This document shows positions 1 to 10,670 of a stretch of DNA of 64,000 nt, piece after piece (within the stretch, counting starts at the first letter, position 1; every line of letters starts with the position of its first letter). The stretch is taken from positions 411,293-475,292 of the forward strand of contig VXBA01003818.1 in assembly GCA_013399895.1 (NCBI GenBank). The letters are read 5' to 3'. The stretch comes from Serilophus lunatus. Lineage: Eukaryota; Chordata; Aves; Passeriformes; Eurylaimidae. The position numbers and the translations under genes were made by a program. Under the pieces are notes generated by a model. That model searched no databases, was not told the origin of the DNA, and was given only the letters and a program-made list of their open reading frames with translations.

Positions 1-3000
1 TTGCCTAGCACTGGAGCAGGTCTATCTGAGTTACAGATTCAATTAGGCATCAGATGAGTTATATGCTTGAAATGGTTCTTCCTTATCACCGATTAAAAAA
101 GTATTCTAGATACCTAGATCAGATATTGATATCTGACAGAGACTGTATATAATTGTCAGAGCAGATGAATCCTACCTAAAATTGATGGGTGGATGCCACT
201 TATTATCCAGTAAGTACAATGAACACACTCCCATCCCAGCTGAACAGCAACCTTCTTGTGTACTCACATCCCTCTGCCATTGCCTACTGCCTTCAGCTCA
301 CAGGTTTTGGACAGGGAACAGCTGTTTTCCTCAGACAATGAAACTTTCTGGAAAAAGTCAAATAAAACCCCTTTCTATGATGCTGCATGAATACTCTTTT
401 ATAAGTGGAAATGTGGGGTGCCACTAAGACAGACATTTAGGGAAAAGCTCCAGTCAAATCTACCAGCCATTAGGCCATGTCGGGAATGCTGTAACAGCCT
501 CGTGAAAGATCCTGCTTAGTCTCTTTCATACAGTGGCTCTTAATAATGAGCATATAATAAATGTACAGTCTGGAGGAATTTACTATACATATCCAATTGG
601 ATTTATATAGTCATAAACTTCTACAGCACTGCTTCTATGATTTACAACAGTCTTTACTAATTATAAAGCTATGGCTGGACTTGAGATGTAAAAGGCAAAT
701 GTTACCAGACTGGTTGTACATGATACTATACAAATGCCCATTTGTCACAGTTATTGTGAAATCTCTTGTTAACAGAGAACCACTGCAAATAACCATGTAT
801 TTTAGCCTGGTGTTATGGAAAGCACCAAAAGCAGAAACCTAGGAAGTTTATGGGATGGTGTTGCATTGTGATGGAGTTTAGAGATAAGGAGTGGGACAGT
901 CAATGAAACTTCTGCTACCTTCTGCCTGGATTGTAGCAGATTGGACTTGGTACCTTAACTGATCCCTTCCCAAGTCAGTACTTCTGATTTCCTAAAAAGA
1001 AATCATGGCAGAAAATACTGTAATTTACGTAGGACAAGCCTCTCATGACCTAAATTGATTCAGGAAGATGTTTAATTCATAGAAGATTTTTAGCACAGAT
1101 ATTTAATTTTGCTGTCATTCACCATATTAAACAACTATTTCAGCAAGGACTGTTAGTTTGTCAATAATAGGAAATACCTGGGCACCGTGGGCAGCACAGC
1201 TGTGGCACATGCACAGGGGAAGGACAGTGTAGACTTGGGCATCTTATTCTGCTGCACAGTACATTTCCATTCTGCAGGTGGAACATAATACATAATATTT
1301 AAATGAAACAGGCTGCCTTACAAATTTCTGTGTCCTCTATTCTACATCCAAATATTTTTTTAAAAATGCCTTCTTACACTCCCACTAGGGAAAGCCCAGA
1401 CTACTTCCACTGCCTTTGAATTTATGCTGAAGGTTGGAAATCCATACAAACATTAAATCAGAAGAAGTGTCTAATAATGGATTGCAACAATCTCGATTTG
1501 TATTTTTCTTCAGAGCAAATTACACTTAGGAATTGCATTTCCAAGACACAGATAATTAATGGTAGGTCTGAGATATCCCCTACTGAGGGTTAGTTCAAGA
1601 CCACAAGAGACAATAGCGTCTGTAATTGTTCCTGAAAACTGTGTAGAGTCTTTTGTTTTCATTTTATGGGTTTCCCAGTAGACAAAAACACCAGTTGGTA
1701 AGTAGCCATTTTTCTAAGAAATATGAGTAAGTCTCGGGAATAGGGTTCATTATTCATGTCATTAACATAATATTCTATTTGACCACATCTAAGTTTGATT
1801 TATAATTAAAACACAGGGAATTTTCATTCTCCAGTGTCTGTAACCAGAAGACTATCCATTTCAAATTCCCATTTCCCATCTATAATTCATCCTCTTAATT
1901 TAGCTCTGAGTTGCTCATGTTTGTAGCAAGGAGGATCTTTCAGCATGAACACTGATACTATGCTATGGATGTCGTTTAGGTGGTGTCAGGACTAAACCCA
2001 TTTCATTTTCATATGTCTTCTGGAGCATTGAAATGTTTCTAGTGGAGGTATAGACTTCCTGAGACAGCAGATGTATAGGCCTTTCTAGTCATCTCTTTCA
2101 AAATAATTCATTGACTCCTAAATATGTGCAGACCACAGGCTGGAATCATGCTGTTAGATCGCTGGTAGCCACAAATTACATTTGTGCATCTGCTTTGGAA
2201 AGAGACACTAAAAATGGTTATCACCATCTGTTTCCAATGATAACTGAAATTAAATATACTGATTTTGTAAAGGACTAAATTTTAAGCTGTAGGATCTTCA
2301 TGGGATAGGGACTATCCCTGGTCTGCACCACTCTTTGCTCAGCAGACCCTCACCAGAGAGCCTGTTAAAGCACTGCTGTGGAAGAAAGGCTGGCACTGCC
2401 TGCTGACCTGGCTCCATGTTGCTGACTCGTTGTGTTCCATGACCTCACTCCCTTTTTTATTTTCAGTCCTGCAGGATCTCCTGAGGTTAATGTTTACTTT
2501 CTGTGCATGATCAGCTATGACAAAATTCTGCAGGCCAATTTTGCCTCTCTGTGTTGCCAGCAGGACTCCACTATCTGCAGCACGACAGAACTATTTTAAC
2601 TGATCTTGTGCTTAGTGAGACTGACTTTACACTTAGATTTACCAGTGGTATTTGGGAGACCAAGCCCTGCTGATCAGAGCAGGACTCAAGTGCCTGTCAG
2701 TCTCTGTGAGCCAGGCCCAGCATTTCTGCATCAGGTACCAAAGAGTGTCACTGCATCTCTTCCCAAGCTGGGATATCAGTGCTGAGTGTGGAAAGCAGTT
2801 GGTTTAGCTCCTGAAGTCTGCAGATCTGACTATGAACGCAAGCAAGAAGTTGCTGTATTTTAGAGAGTAAAATTAATGATCTGACAAATTGTGAGTGCTC
2901 AAATTTACTTGACAGTAACAGTTCACAGGCTCCACTGTGAATTGTGGGAGAAGGGGTTGTAAAAGAAAGGGGCAACAGGCTGAGAACACTGAATTATGTT

Positions 3001-5023
3001 TAGTTTCTTTCTGGTTTAAGTATGTAAATTCTAACTTGTAAAAATACAATACTACATACACACAAAAACAGGAAAGCTTTTTTTTCTTTTTAAATCCCAG
3101 GCTGAATAATTTGACCTCTGTTTAGTCAGTTTATTTGTCTCACTTTTTCTTAAACATCACAAGTGTGCTGTGCTGGGAGCATGGATGGACAGACTTGTTT
3201 AGAGACAGAACACCAATCACCTATCTGCTGCCTGGATGATATGACTTGTTTTCAGCAGAGATCATATAGATTATGATGTTTGAGGCCAACAAAGACATTT
3301 TGATCACATTGACAATGAAGACCCTTGGGGAATATTTGCTTTTCCGTGGAGCATGAGATAAGCAGTTGCTACTTCAGACTCTGTACATATCCTTTGCCTA
3401 ACTAACAGGGAATAATAGGTGGGTTATACTTAGGTCTCTCTTATTTGCTATCTGTGGCACACTTTACTTTCATTTATTATGCTGTAATATTTGGTTTATG
3501 GTCTGTGTTTGTGCTATGTCATGCCTTTACTTTGTTAAAATTATAAATTGTTAAGGGTTTCCTGAAGGAATCAGGAGCTTTTGCTGTAGGTCAGTATTCT
3601 GAGGGCATGGTTTTGGCCAGGACAAAGCTCAAATGAGTGTCTGGAAGCTGCAGTTGTTATTTAGAGTCTTCCTTCCAGACAACAAGAGTCACATCCTAGA
3701 GATCTCTCAGCATCCTCACTGCTGAAATAACCCCAGGTAACTTTCTGCACCCTCATGGTACACCAAAGGTAAAACACAGCAAATAAGGGAGTAGAGTCGA
3801 GCCCACTTCTGGCCCGCATTTACTGGGAACTACCATAAGCAGTTTCCATCTCTACTAAACCTTCTTCTGCTTTGTTTTCCATGCCCAAGTATGAAGGAAA
3901 GAAATAAAACAGACTTGGTTTGTTGGAGCCTCACAGTGCGTGGGTGTGTGTGGGTATGTCTGGGTCCCAGCAGTGCTGTTCTCTAGAGGAGCAGACCATG
4001 CACTTTCCCATCCCTCAGACTGTCTGACGTCTCCCTAAAAATCATTGAGCAATGATTTGTGTCCAGATCTCTAGGCTTTCCAGTCAGTTTCATCCCCACC
4101 CAAGACACATCCTTCCAGCAATTTAGTGAGCTTTTAACTCCACAGAGACACTGAGAGTTTTCAACTTTGCATATACATCTGCAAAAGTTGAGTGGAAACT
4201 CCTTTCTGCTCTGAACAAGGACTTTTCCTTTTCTTCCTACTACACAGTTTTTTTCTTACAGCTGCATTCTCCTGCACAGATCTGAGCTGCAGCCAAGCTT
4301 GGGGGACTACTGTTTGTGCATCTCTGCACTAAATTGTAGTAGCAGATTCCCTCTGAGCAAATGCTGCACAGGGGCCCAATATTTTACACTTCCAGGGAGG
4401 GTAAATAGCCAGGAATACTTTATTCTGCATTAAATAAAGCAGACAAAACTCAGCATCTGGAGTGTCTCATGTGTTAGTGATTAAGATCACTTATTGTTTA
4501 TTTTAAAGTACTCCAAGGGACATACTCTGCTCTCATTTTCCTGCCTCAGTCCATCAGCTGTATATGACATATTACATGGATCTCTGACTGCTGTGTTTTC
4601 ATATCAGGCATCTACTGATGGGAGTCAAGGACCTGTTCATTCACATTCTATCCAATTCTCTCTTCTTCCCATAACCTTTTCTTGTGTTTCATCATCTCAT
4701 TCTCCTTTCACTGGCCCTTACTAACAGTGATATCCAAGCCTGTTTCTTCAGCACTTTAAGGCAGCAGATGCTTTGACTGTGAAAATCCCTCTGAAGATGT
4801 TTGGACTGCATATAGATCAAAGCACCACCAAATCCAGACTCAGCATAATCATCCATATTGATGGAACTGCAAGGATTATATTTAGGTAGTGGGGCCTGAT
4901 CAGTCAAGGTGTAACGCTCAGCTTGACAAAGATTTGGGCTTTATCAAATTGAAGCTACAACTAAAAGAATTCTACTTAATGAAACAAGTAAAAGTTGTAA
5001 GAGCAATAACTCAGCAGTCCTAC
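1..5023 (-). other. CHRDL1: CHRDL1 intron 3 (partial)
   Basis: This is non-coding DNA downstream (minus sense) of the exon 3 donor at 5023-5021. Open frames here are short, under 100 residues, and none resembles the VWC repeats or the C-terminal part of chordin-like proteins. The stretch is AT-rich, with no recognisable transposon and only short poly-T runs near 3080. The intron's acceptor is outside the window. Confidence 0.8.
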
Positions 5024-5136
5024 CTCTGAGCAAAGACAATTAACACAGTAAACAAGGCCATAGGGTTCTAGATAAGGATGCCATCTTTCTCCTACACGAT
5101 ACTTCTTATCTTGAAACATGCAGTATGTATCTGAAT
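5024..5136 (-). CDS. CHRDL1: CHRDL1 coding exon 3: start of first VWC domain
   Basis: This 113-nt exon lies between a minus-strand acceptor (TTTTACAG just above 5136) and the donor GTAGGA at 5023. It finishes the His33 codon begun in the previous exon and encodes residues 34-70. The peptide runs Ser-Asp-Thr-Tyr-Cys-Met-Phe-Gln, then DKKYRVGERWHP, then YLEPYGLVYCVNCLCSE. This is the opening of the first von Willebrand factor C repeat of chordin-like 1, with cysteines at 38, 63, 66 and 68 in the family pattern (YCVNCxC). It is nearly identical to the mammalian CHRDL1 sequence as I know it, which makes it the strongest identification in the window. The exon ends in phase 0, so the next exon should begin with a whole codon. 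The VWC repeats are the BMP-binding modules. No frameshift or stop is present. Confidence 0.96.
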
Positions 5137-5743
5137 CTGTAAAACAGTAAAGAATAGAAAGAGTTATGAATGAATGTTTCCATTCTGCTCTTATGAAGTG
5201 TATTTAGGTGTGCAAAGTTTTCTGTAAACTACTTTTTCTTTCCCTGGAGAATCACACAATGGAAACCTCCTTAATTTCATTTGCTGTTTTTACTAACCTC
5301 CCAAACCAAAATAAAGGGCCTCCCATCTTTCCAAAAATTGCTAATCATGAAACAGTTGGAAAAAAGGGCTTTCATATAGGTGAGTTTATCCTTTCACCTG
5401 CAAAAATACAGGCTAATACCATGTTTAGGTAAGAAAATTAAAATGCCTGATCACTCAGATAGGCTTATAGGAAACAAAACCTTTTCATGGCAAAATCGAC
5501 TCAGGGACACCCCAGGTTGTACCACAGAGAAATCTTGAATAAGGGGCCTCCAAAGAGAAGATAAATGTACTGTGCTTACTTTGCATGTTCAGTAACTCCA
5601 TATTTTAACAACCTAAAAAGTTTGTCCTAGTATTTCAGAACAACTTGTGCTGATATTTGTGAAATAATTTATGCATCAGCTATGGAAATATTTTAAGGTC
5701 TTTCTGTTCATTAAGCATTTCTAATCTTGCAGGTGAAGTTTTA

Positions 5744-5797
5744 CAGACATTACTGTCCTGTAGACATGACTATACCTGTCAGACATTACTGTCCTGT
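5744..5797. repeat. Three-unit 18-bp tandem repeat
   Basis: The 18-mer CAGACATTACTGTCCTGT occurs exactly at 5744-5761 and again at 5780-5797. The 18 bases between them are a diverged copy (agacatgactatacctgt). This makes a small minisatellite inside CHRDL1 intron 2. Confidence 0.85.
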
Positions 5798-6252
5798 CTC
5801 TTCCTGTGACATTATGGTTTCACATTGAAAACTCAAATCTCTTCAATTAAAGAGTGTTTCTTGTGTGTTTCCATGTGAGAATTCCTTCCTGCTGTCCCAA
5901 GGATATCCAAATTCAGACTTTTTCATTACCTTCAGCATAAATGATACTTCAGAGTATCTAACAAGATACCTGTCTTCCATGTGATAGTCCAAGCGAGGGA
6001 CATTCTTCACATTTAAAGACATAGCAAGTAACGAGAGTCAGGGACTGTTAGTAGAAACTGTGATGTGACTTGCTTTCCCTTCACACAAAAACATGACAAA
6101 TGAAATGCAGGATATGAAAAAGAAGACAACTGGAGTGGAGTTTGGTAATTTCACACACTGTTTTCTCTGAACCAGGATACCTTCACATAGTTTTTCTGTG
6201 AGTGAGTTCAGAGGGGCAGGGGGCCTTTCTGCAACTCATGCTCTTTCCCCCT

Positions 6253-6271
6253 CCCCCCCCCCCCCCCCCCC
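6253..6271. repeat. Poly-C homopolymer, 19 nt
   Basis: Nineteen consecutive C residues lie on the plus strand, preceded by a further C-rich stretch. On the CHRDL1 sense strand this is an uninterrupted G run. Its length is likely to be polymorphic or misassembled. Confidence 0.95.
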
Positions 6272-7016
6272 TTCTATTTTCTTGGAAGCAGAAGCTGCTG
6301 AGACTGAGGCTAAAAATTTTAATTAGTTCTCAAGAGCAATGTCTTTTGTAAAAAAAAAGGCAAAAAAACAACCTGTGCAGGTGGGAAGAGCATTCTAGAA
6401 AGCTAGTAACAAGAGCAGTCAACCACTCCTAGACTTACTTGGGTAGTTTTTTCTCTTTGCCATGATTTCTGAAATGTGTTAACATCTCCCATGGATGACA
6501 GATTTGTAGTAATACTCCCTTTGTTTTGTTTGTATTCTTTTCAATACTTCTCATCAAGTTTTTGACAGTGCTTAGACTTTTAATTTTCTCAAAGGATGTA
6601 CCTAATCCAGTTCATATGAGGTTGTTTTTACAACACAGCAGAACAGTCTTGGATGAGCTTTTGTTAAAGCTGAAAACTTCAGCACAATAGTCTTACACAT
6701 GGGACAGATTCCAGATAATCTGTCAGATGTTTACAGAGGTTACTGAAATGGAATTAAGCACACTCTTGACTCAGGATATTTGAAATAAAACAGATTCTCC
6801 AATTGATGTGTTATGTTCTTTATGTTGCAGTGTAACCTGTATGGCTTTAGGAAAGTGTGCCCCAAATGTGGGTGTGACCTGATTCTACTAAATGCAGGAT
6901 TAGAAGGAAGAAGAATGTTAGAAGGTTTAGGACACTCTTTTCTGAATGACATCTGAAAATAGAAGGAAAATGTTCAATTTAGGTAAATGCAACAACTTTG
7001 TTTGAAGTCTACTTAC

Positions 7017-7113
7017 GTTTTACTTGTTCTAGTTTCCCTCCGCCTATGAAAAGGAGACAGAGCACGCCAAAAAAGATAAAACGAAAATCCTCCAATAGCC
7101 ACTTTTTTCTCAT
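7017..7113 (-). CDS. CHRDL1: CHRDL1 coding exon 2: start codon and signal peptide
   Basis: The coding part of exon 2 starts at the ATG at 7113-7111 and ends before the donor GTAAGT (7016-7011), giving 32 codons plus one base. The product begins MRKKW, followed by LLEDFRF and a hydrophobic stretch IFFGVLCLLFIGG (about residues 13-25), then GKLEQVK. This is a classical secretory signal peptide: a basic N terminus, a hydrophobic core and small residues near the expected cleavage site. MRKKW at the start and EQVKHS across the exon junction match the N terminus of chordin-like 1 in mammals. The start is chosen by that homology. However, the frame stays open through the whole exon upstream of this ATG and into exon 1 (see findings), so a longer N terminus is possible. 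Confidence 0.94.
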
Positions 7114-7162
7114 CTTTATCAGCAAAAGGAAAAGGAAGAGCCTCCAAGTAGAGAATCTTGAG
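7114..7162 (-). other. CHRDL1: CHRDL1 exon 2 leader (5' UTR or N-terminal extension)
   Basis: These 49 nt lie between the acceptor (TTTTCTTCACAATAG, ending at 7163) and the canonical ATG. They contain no in-frame stop. Read in frame they would encode a leucine- and phenylalanine-rich segment just before Lys-Met-Arg-Lys-Lys. By homology this is 5' untranslated sequence, but the open frame leaves room for translation from an ATG in exon 1. Confidence 0.85.
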
Positions 7163-10073
7163 CTATTGTGAAGAAAACATTAAATTAATTAAGGTAAAAC
7201 CTTGTAAGACACTTAGTGATTTCATCCAGCAAACAGAAATCCTAAACTGCCAGATCATTTCATTTTTGGAAAATTCTCATGCATGCAAGCTGAAAACTGG
7301 ATATTACTTCTAAAAAAGTCTTTATTTTATTCCAAAACAGAGAAATCTGACAAGTAAGCAATCTAAATTCTTATAAGTTCTCTTTCCCAAGAAACTAGTT
7401 TGGGAGATGTCCTTGTAGAGTATCTCTTTTGGATGTATCTCAGGACTCACAGGTGTCAGTTGTAACATGTTTGCTTCATCATAAAATTAGCCTTGGGTGT
7501 CCCTGGAGTCCCATCCGTGTGTTTTCTGTGTGGAAATCCCTGCTCAGGGTGAGCCCCTGGCCACGCTGCAGTCACTGGGAGTTTTCCTCACCGCATCTAA
7601 TAGCCTTCCACCACTATTCAACTCCCCGCTTCGCCCCTCTCCCAACCACTATTGTTCTGTGACTGTGTATAATTAATTTTTCTAGAGTTAACCCTTTCCT
7701 TGCCTTGATAGCTGAGAGTACAATGGGGGAATGACATGTCATCTTCATTCCCGTAGGTGTTTAGTGGCAAACTCTTGCATATGGAGCAAAGCTTAATGTA
7801 TTTTTCTCTGTGTGGTGCAGAGACTGCATTGTACTTGCTGCATGTGCCATTCTGTTCAGCTTTTTCTGGTTTTTAAATGGTGAATTACTTTTAAGAAAAT
7901 AATTAATTAAAGTAGAATTTACTTGGTTTTGATAGCCAACCTAAGATTCTAAACTGAGAACTATTATGATGCTTTACTGTTTATCAGAATTCATTACAAA
8001 AGTGTTACCCTCCAGAGTGCACTTGTCCATAACTTGCAATGTTGGAAAGATTGGGGGTAAAAAACCTGCTAGTTTTACAAAAGTTTCAAAAACACCCAAG
8101 AAAGTGTCTATTTCAAACATAAACAATGTGTTTGTAAAGTAATTTGACCCCTTCAGATTTAATGTGAATAATAGAACTATACATGAACATGTTTCAGCTC
8201 ACAGATAATCAAAGCAGAAATAATAATTTATGTATAGTCAAAATTAAACGATGGATAGCTTAGAGAAACTAACTAAACATTATGTTAACAAGTCCTTAAA
8301 ATCAAAATGTTCTTATTATGACTGTTGAGAACTAGGATACTGTAACAAAGGGTGTGTGATCTGATTTTATCAGTGGTTTTATTGCCTTTCGTGTTCAAGG
8401 GTTTTCTATATTCCCAAACCACAGCCAAACTGGACATCTTCCTTAACTAATCAAGCCTGTGCAATTACTCTGTCTATACTCAGAAAGCTCATTCAAAATA
8501 ATGCAAACGGCATCTGAAACTATTAAAAAACCCAATGCATTTTTTTAAGCACACTCCCTATGCAGAAACAAAGCATAACTTTCCATTTACTTTGGAAGTC
8601 GAGAATAATACTTCAATTTCAGAAGTAAAGGTTAAGTAATTTTTTCCTTTCAACATATTCAAATCACATAGGACATTCTGAAGCCAAACATCCTTTTCAA
8701 AACCTGTTTAAAATTAAAATCTCATAATTGAGTCCCAGGACATCATGCATGCATTGAGAACAACAGAAGAACATCACTGGGACTAGCAGAAATATGAATG
8801 TTTAAATATTTTGGCTTTCTTGGAGGTTGTGTAAGCAAACAATAATTATAAATGGCTCACAATTATCCTTTGTGCAGCACTTTACCTGCTAGCTAGGTTG
8901 GTTAGTTGGAATAGAAAGGCTCACAAATCCATCCATTTTAAATGTCAGGTCTTCAAGAGGAAGAACATTTTAAAACTTGGACTGCTTACGCCCAGAAATG
9001 CTGCACGGTAATGTGAGATGGAGGAGTTAATAACAGAAATGGGATGGAGACTTTTGATGTCTTTCTTAATTCTCTTTAATTTCTGTATTGTTATTACTCC
9101 AAATATAAACACATACTTTTCACTATTAGCACACTCCCTTTACTTCCCCAAAGGGCAATGTCCTAAAAATATTCCTGGATTTAAATAATCTCAGTTAAGA
9201 TTAACCTGTTAATTAATGGTGTGTTTTCTGCATAGTAGAAACAATGAAAGTGATCCACTTCTTACATGAATTACTCAGTGAAATAAGGAGGATGGGGCTC
9301 TTTTTAACGCCTCGCTCTCCGAAAAGCCCAGTTTGGTAATTACAAGAGGCAGTGTCCAGCCTCCCCACGTTTTATGATTAATGAAGAAATCTCCCAAAAC
9401 AAGTAGGCAGTGGCGAGGGTGGCTGGCAGAGGCTGCGAGGCGCGGGGCTGCGGCGATGGAGCTGCGGGGACCGGGGGACCTGCCCGACGGCCGCGCTCGC
9501 CCTCCATCACCCGGGCGCGAATCCCCTCCCTGCGCTCTCCCCGGGGCTTTATCGCTGCGAGCCCCGGCGCGCCCGCCCGCTGCCGTCGGGGGTGGCTGTG
9601 AGGGGGTGTCTGTAGCGGGCGGGTCTCCCACCCAGCGCGGCCAGAGGCTCCCGGCTCTCGCTGCTCGGACAGAACCGCCGCCCCTTGGGCGCCTGCCCGG
9701 GCAGCGCCCGCCGCCCCGCCCGGGGCCGGCAGGGGAGCTCTGGCCGGGGGCTGCCCTCCTGCCGGGGGCCCGGCCGGGTGCCGGCGGTGTCCCAGGGGGT
9801 AGAAACGGGAGGGAAAGCCCGGGAGGCGTCGGGTCCCCCCGCTGGGCTCCCTGTGCCGCGGCCCCGGGCGCAGCTCTGGCAGCGGGACCGCGCCTTCCCC
9901 GGGGCCTCGCCTCGGACAGCAAAGCTCACAAACCTGGGGCAGGGCTGGAGGCCGCTCCGCTCCGCTCGGACACCGCCGCGAACAGCGCTCGGCCTGGGGC
10001 AGCCGCGCGGCTCCGCGCTCCGCTCCGCCGGGGTACGGGGGGCTCCGGCCGGACGGCTCCGCTGCCCACTCAC
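7163..10073 (-). other. CHRDL1: CHRDL1 intron 1
   Basis: This intron is bounded by GTGAGT at 10073-10068 and CACAATAG at 7163. From 7163 to about 9400 it is AT-rich without recognisable genes. From about 9405 to 10073 it is the downstream half of the CpG island, which is typical for the first intron of an island promoter. Confidence 0.75.
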
Positions 10074-10670
10074 GTTGCCATAACCTTGTCCGGCAGCTTT
10101 TAGGTCTCGTCTTCGCTTCTGTGGTGAGGGTGCAAGCAGGGGAACACGGGGTCCTGCGGCCACCAGCCCCCGACCCCCCGACTGATGGACGGGAGCGGAG
10201 AAGGAGGGATCCGCTACGCCCGAGCTGCGGGGCGGGCGCTTCGGAAAGTCCCGGACTGGGGCACCTGCCACCGCCTCCTGCCCCGGCGGGGAGCGCAGCG
10301 AGGCCCCGCGGCCGGAGGATGCTCGGCGGCGGGTCCGGCCCCGCAGCACTGGAGCGGCGGCGGGAGGCGGGGTGAGCAGGTCCGCGTCCCGCCCCGGCCC
10401 CGCCGCGCCCGCGCCCCGCGCCCGCCGCCCGGCACAGCGGCGTGACTGACACGGCCGGGGTGGGGCTGCTCCGCCGTGGGGGCCGCGGAGAGGGGCGACC
10501 CCGGACAGGGGGCTCGGAGCCAGCCCGCCCTCCGGGCTCCCCTTCCGTCTGCGGGAACGTCCTGCGGACCACGGCACCCGCACCCGGGCGGCGGCACCGT
10601 GGAGCGGTGGCTTCAAACGACCTGCGGGCTGGGTGACCGCGGACACAGCTCCATCGGCGGGAAGAGAGTC
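9405..10670 (-). promoter_or_regulatory. CHRDL1: CpG island promoter of CHRDL1
   Basis: Base composition changes sharply near 9405 from AT-rich to strongly GC-rich with dense CpG, and returns to AT-rich by about 10700. Several GC boxes of the Sp1 type (GGGGCGG or its complement) are visible, for example near 10228 and 10385-10410. The strong minus-strand splice donor at 10074 lies inside the island, so transcription of CHRDL1 very likely starts between about 10100 and 10600. I see no convincing TATA box, as expected for an island promoter with dispersed starts. The exact start site is not determinable here. Confidence 0.8.
10074..10350 (-). other. CHRDL1: CHRDL1 exon 1 (mostly 5' UTR)
   Basis: The exon end is set by an excellent donor on the minus strand, GGCAAC followed by GTGAGTGGG at 10073. 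It is joined to the exon 2 acceptor at 7162. The 5' limit is a guess inside the CpG island. The last 8 bases begin an in-frame ATG (10081-10079), with an in-frame TAA 21 nt further upstream (10102-10100). Confidence 0.6.

Larger units (their letters stand above)
5137..7016 (-). other. CHRDL1: CHRDL1 intron 2
   Basis: This 1,880-nt intron lies between the donor GTAAGT at 7016-7011 and the acceptor above 5136. It contains a small three-unit tandem repeat (5744-5797) and a 19-C homopolymer on the plus strand (6253-6271), which is a G run in the transcript. No coding potential was recognised. Confidence 0.9.
1..10400 (-). other. CHRDL1: CHRDL1 gene, 5' portion (exons 1-3 and introns)
   Basis: Chordin-like 1 is a secreted protein with von Willebrand factor C repeats that binds BMPs outside the cell and blocks their signalling. 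Three consecutive exons on the minus strand support the call: a GC-rich leader exon ending at 10074, the start-codon and signal-peptide exon 7017-7162, and the first VWC exon 5024-5136. The introns between them are 7163-10073 and 5137-7016, with GT-AG ends. Intron phase is conserved across the junction (a His codon is split 1+2). The fourth exon, which should continue with Asn-Gly-Asn and the rest of the first VWC repeat, was not found between 1 and 5023. The gene therefore runs off the left edge. The outer limit near 10400 is approximate because the transcription start cannot be read from sequence. Confidence 0.9.

Noticed and set aside
119..136. Short palindrome TCAGATAT-TG-ATATCTGA
   Set aside because: Eight-bp arms are expected by chance several times in 64 kb, and nothing nearby suggests function.
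1..5023. Search for CHRDL1 exon 4 (rest of the first VWC repeat)
   Set aside because: No minus-strand sequence with the expected Cys-rich pattern was seen. It presumably lies beyond the left edge.
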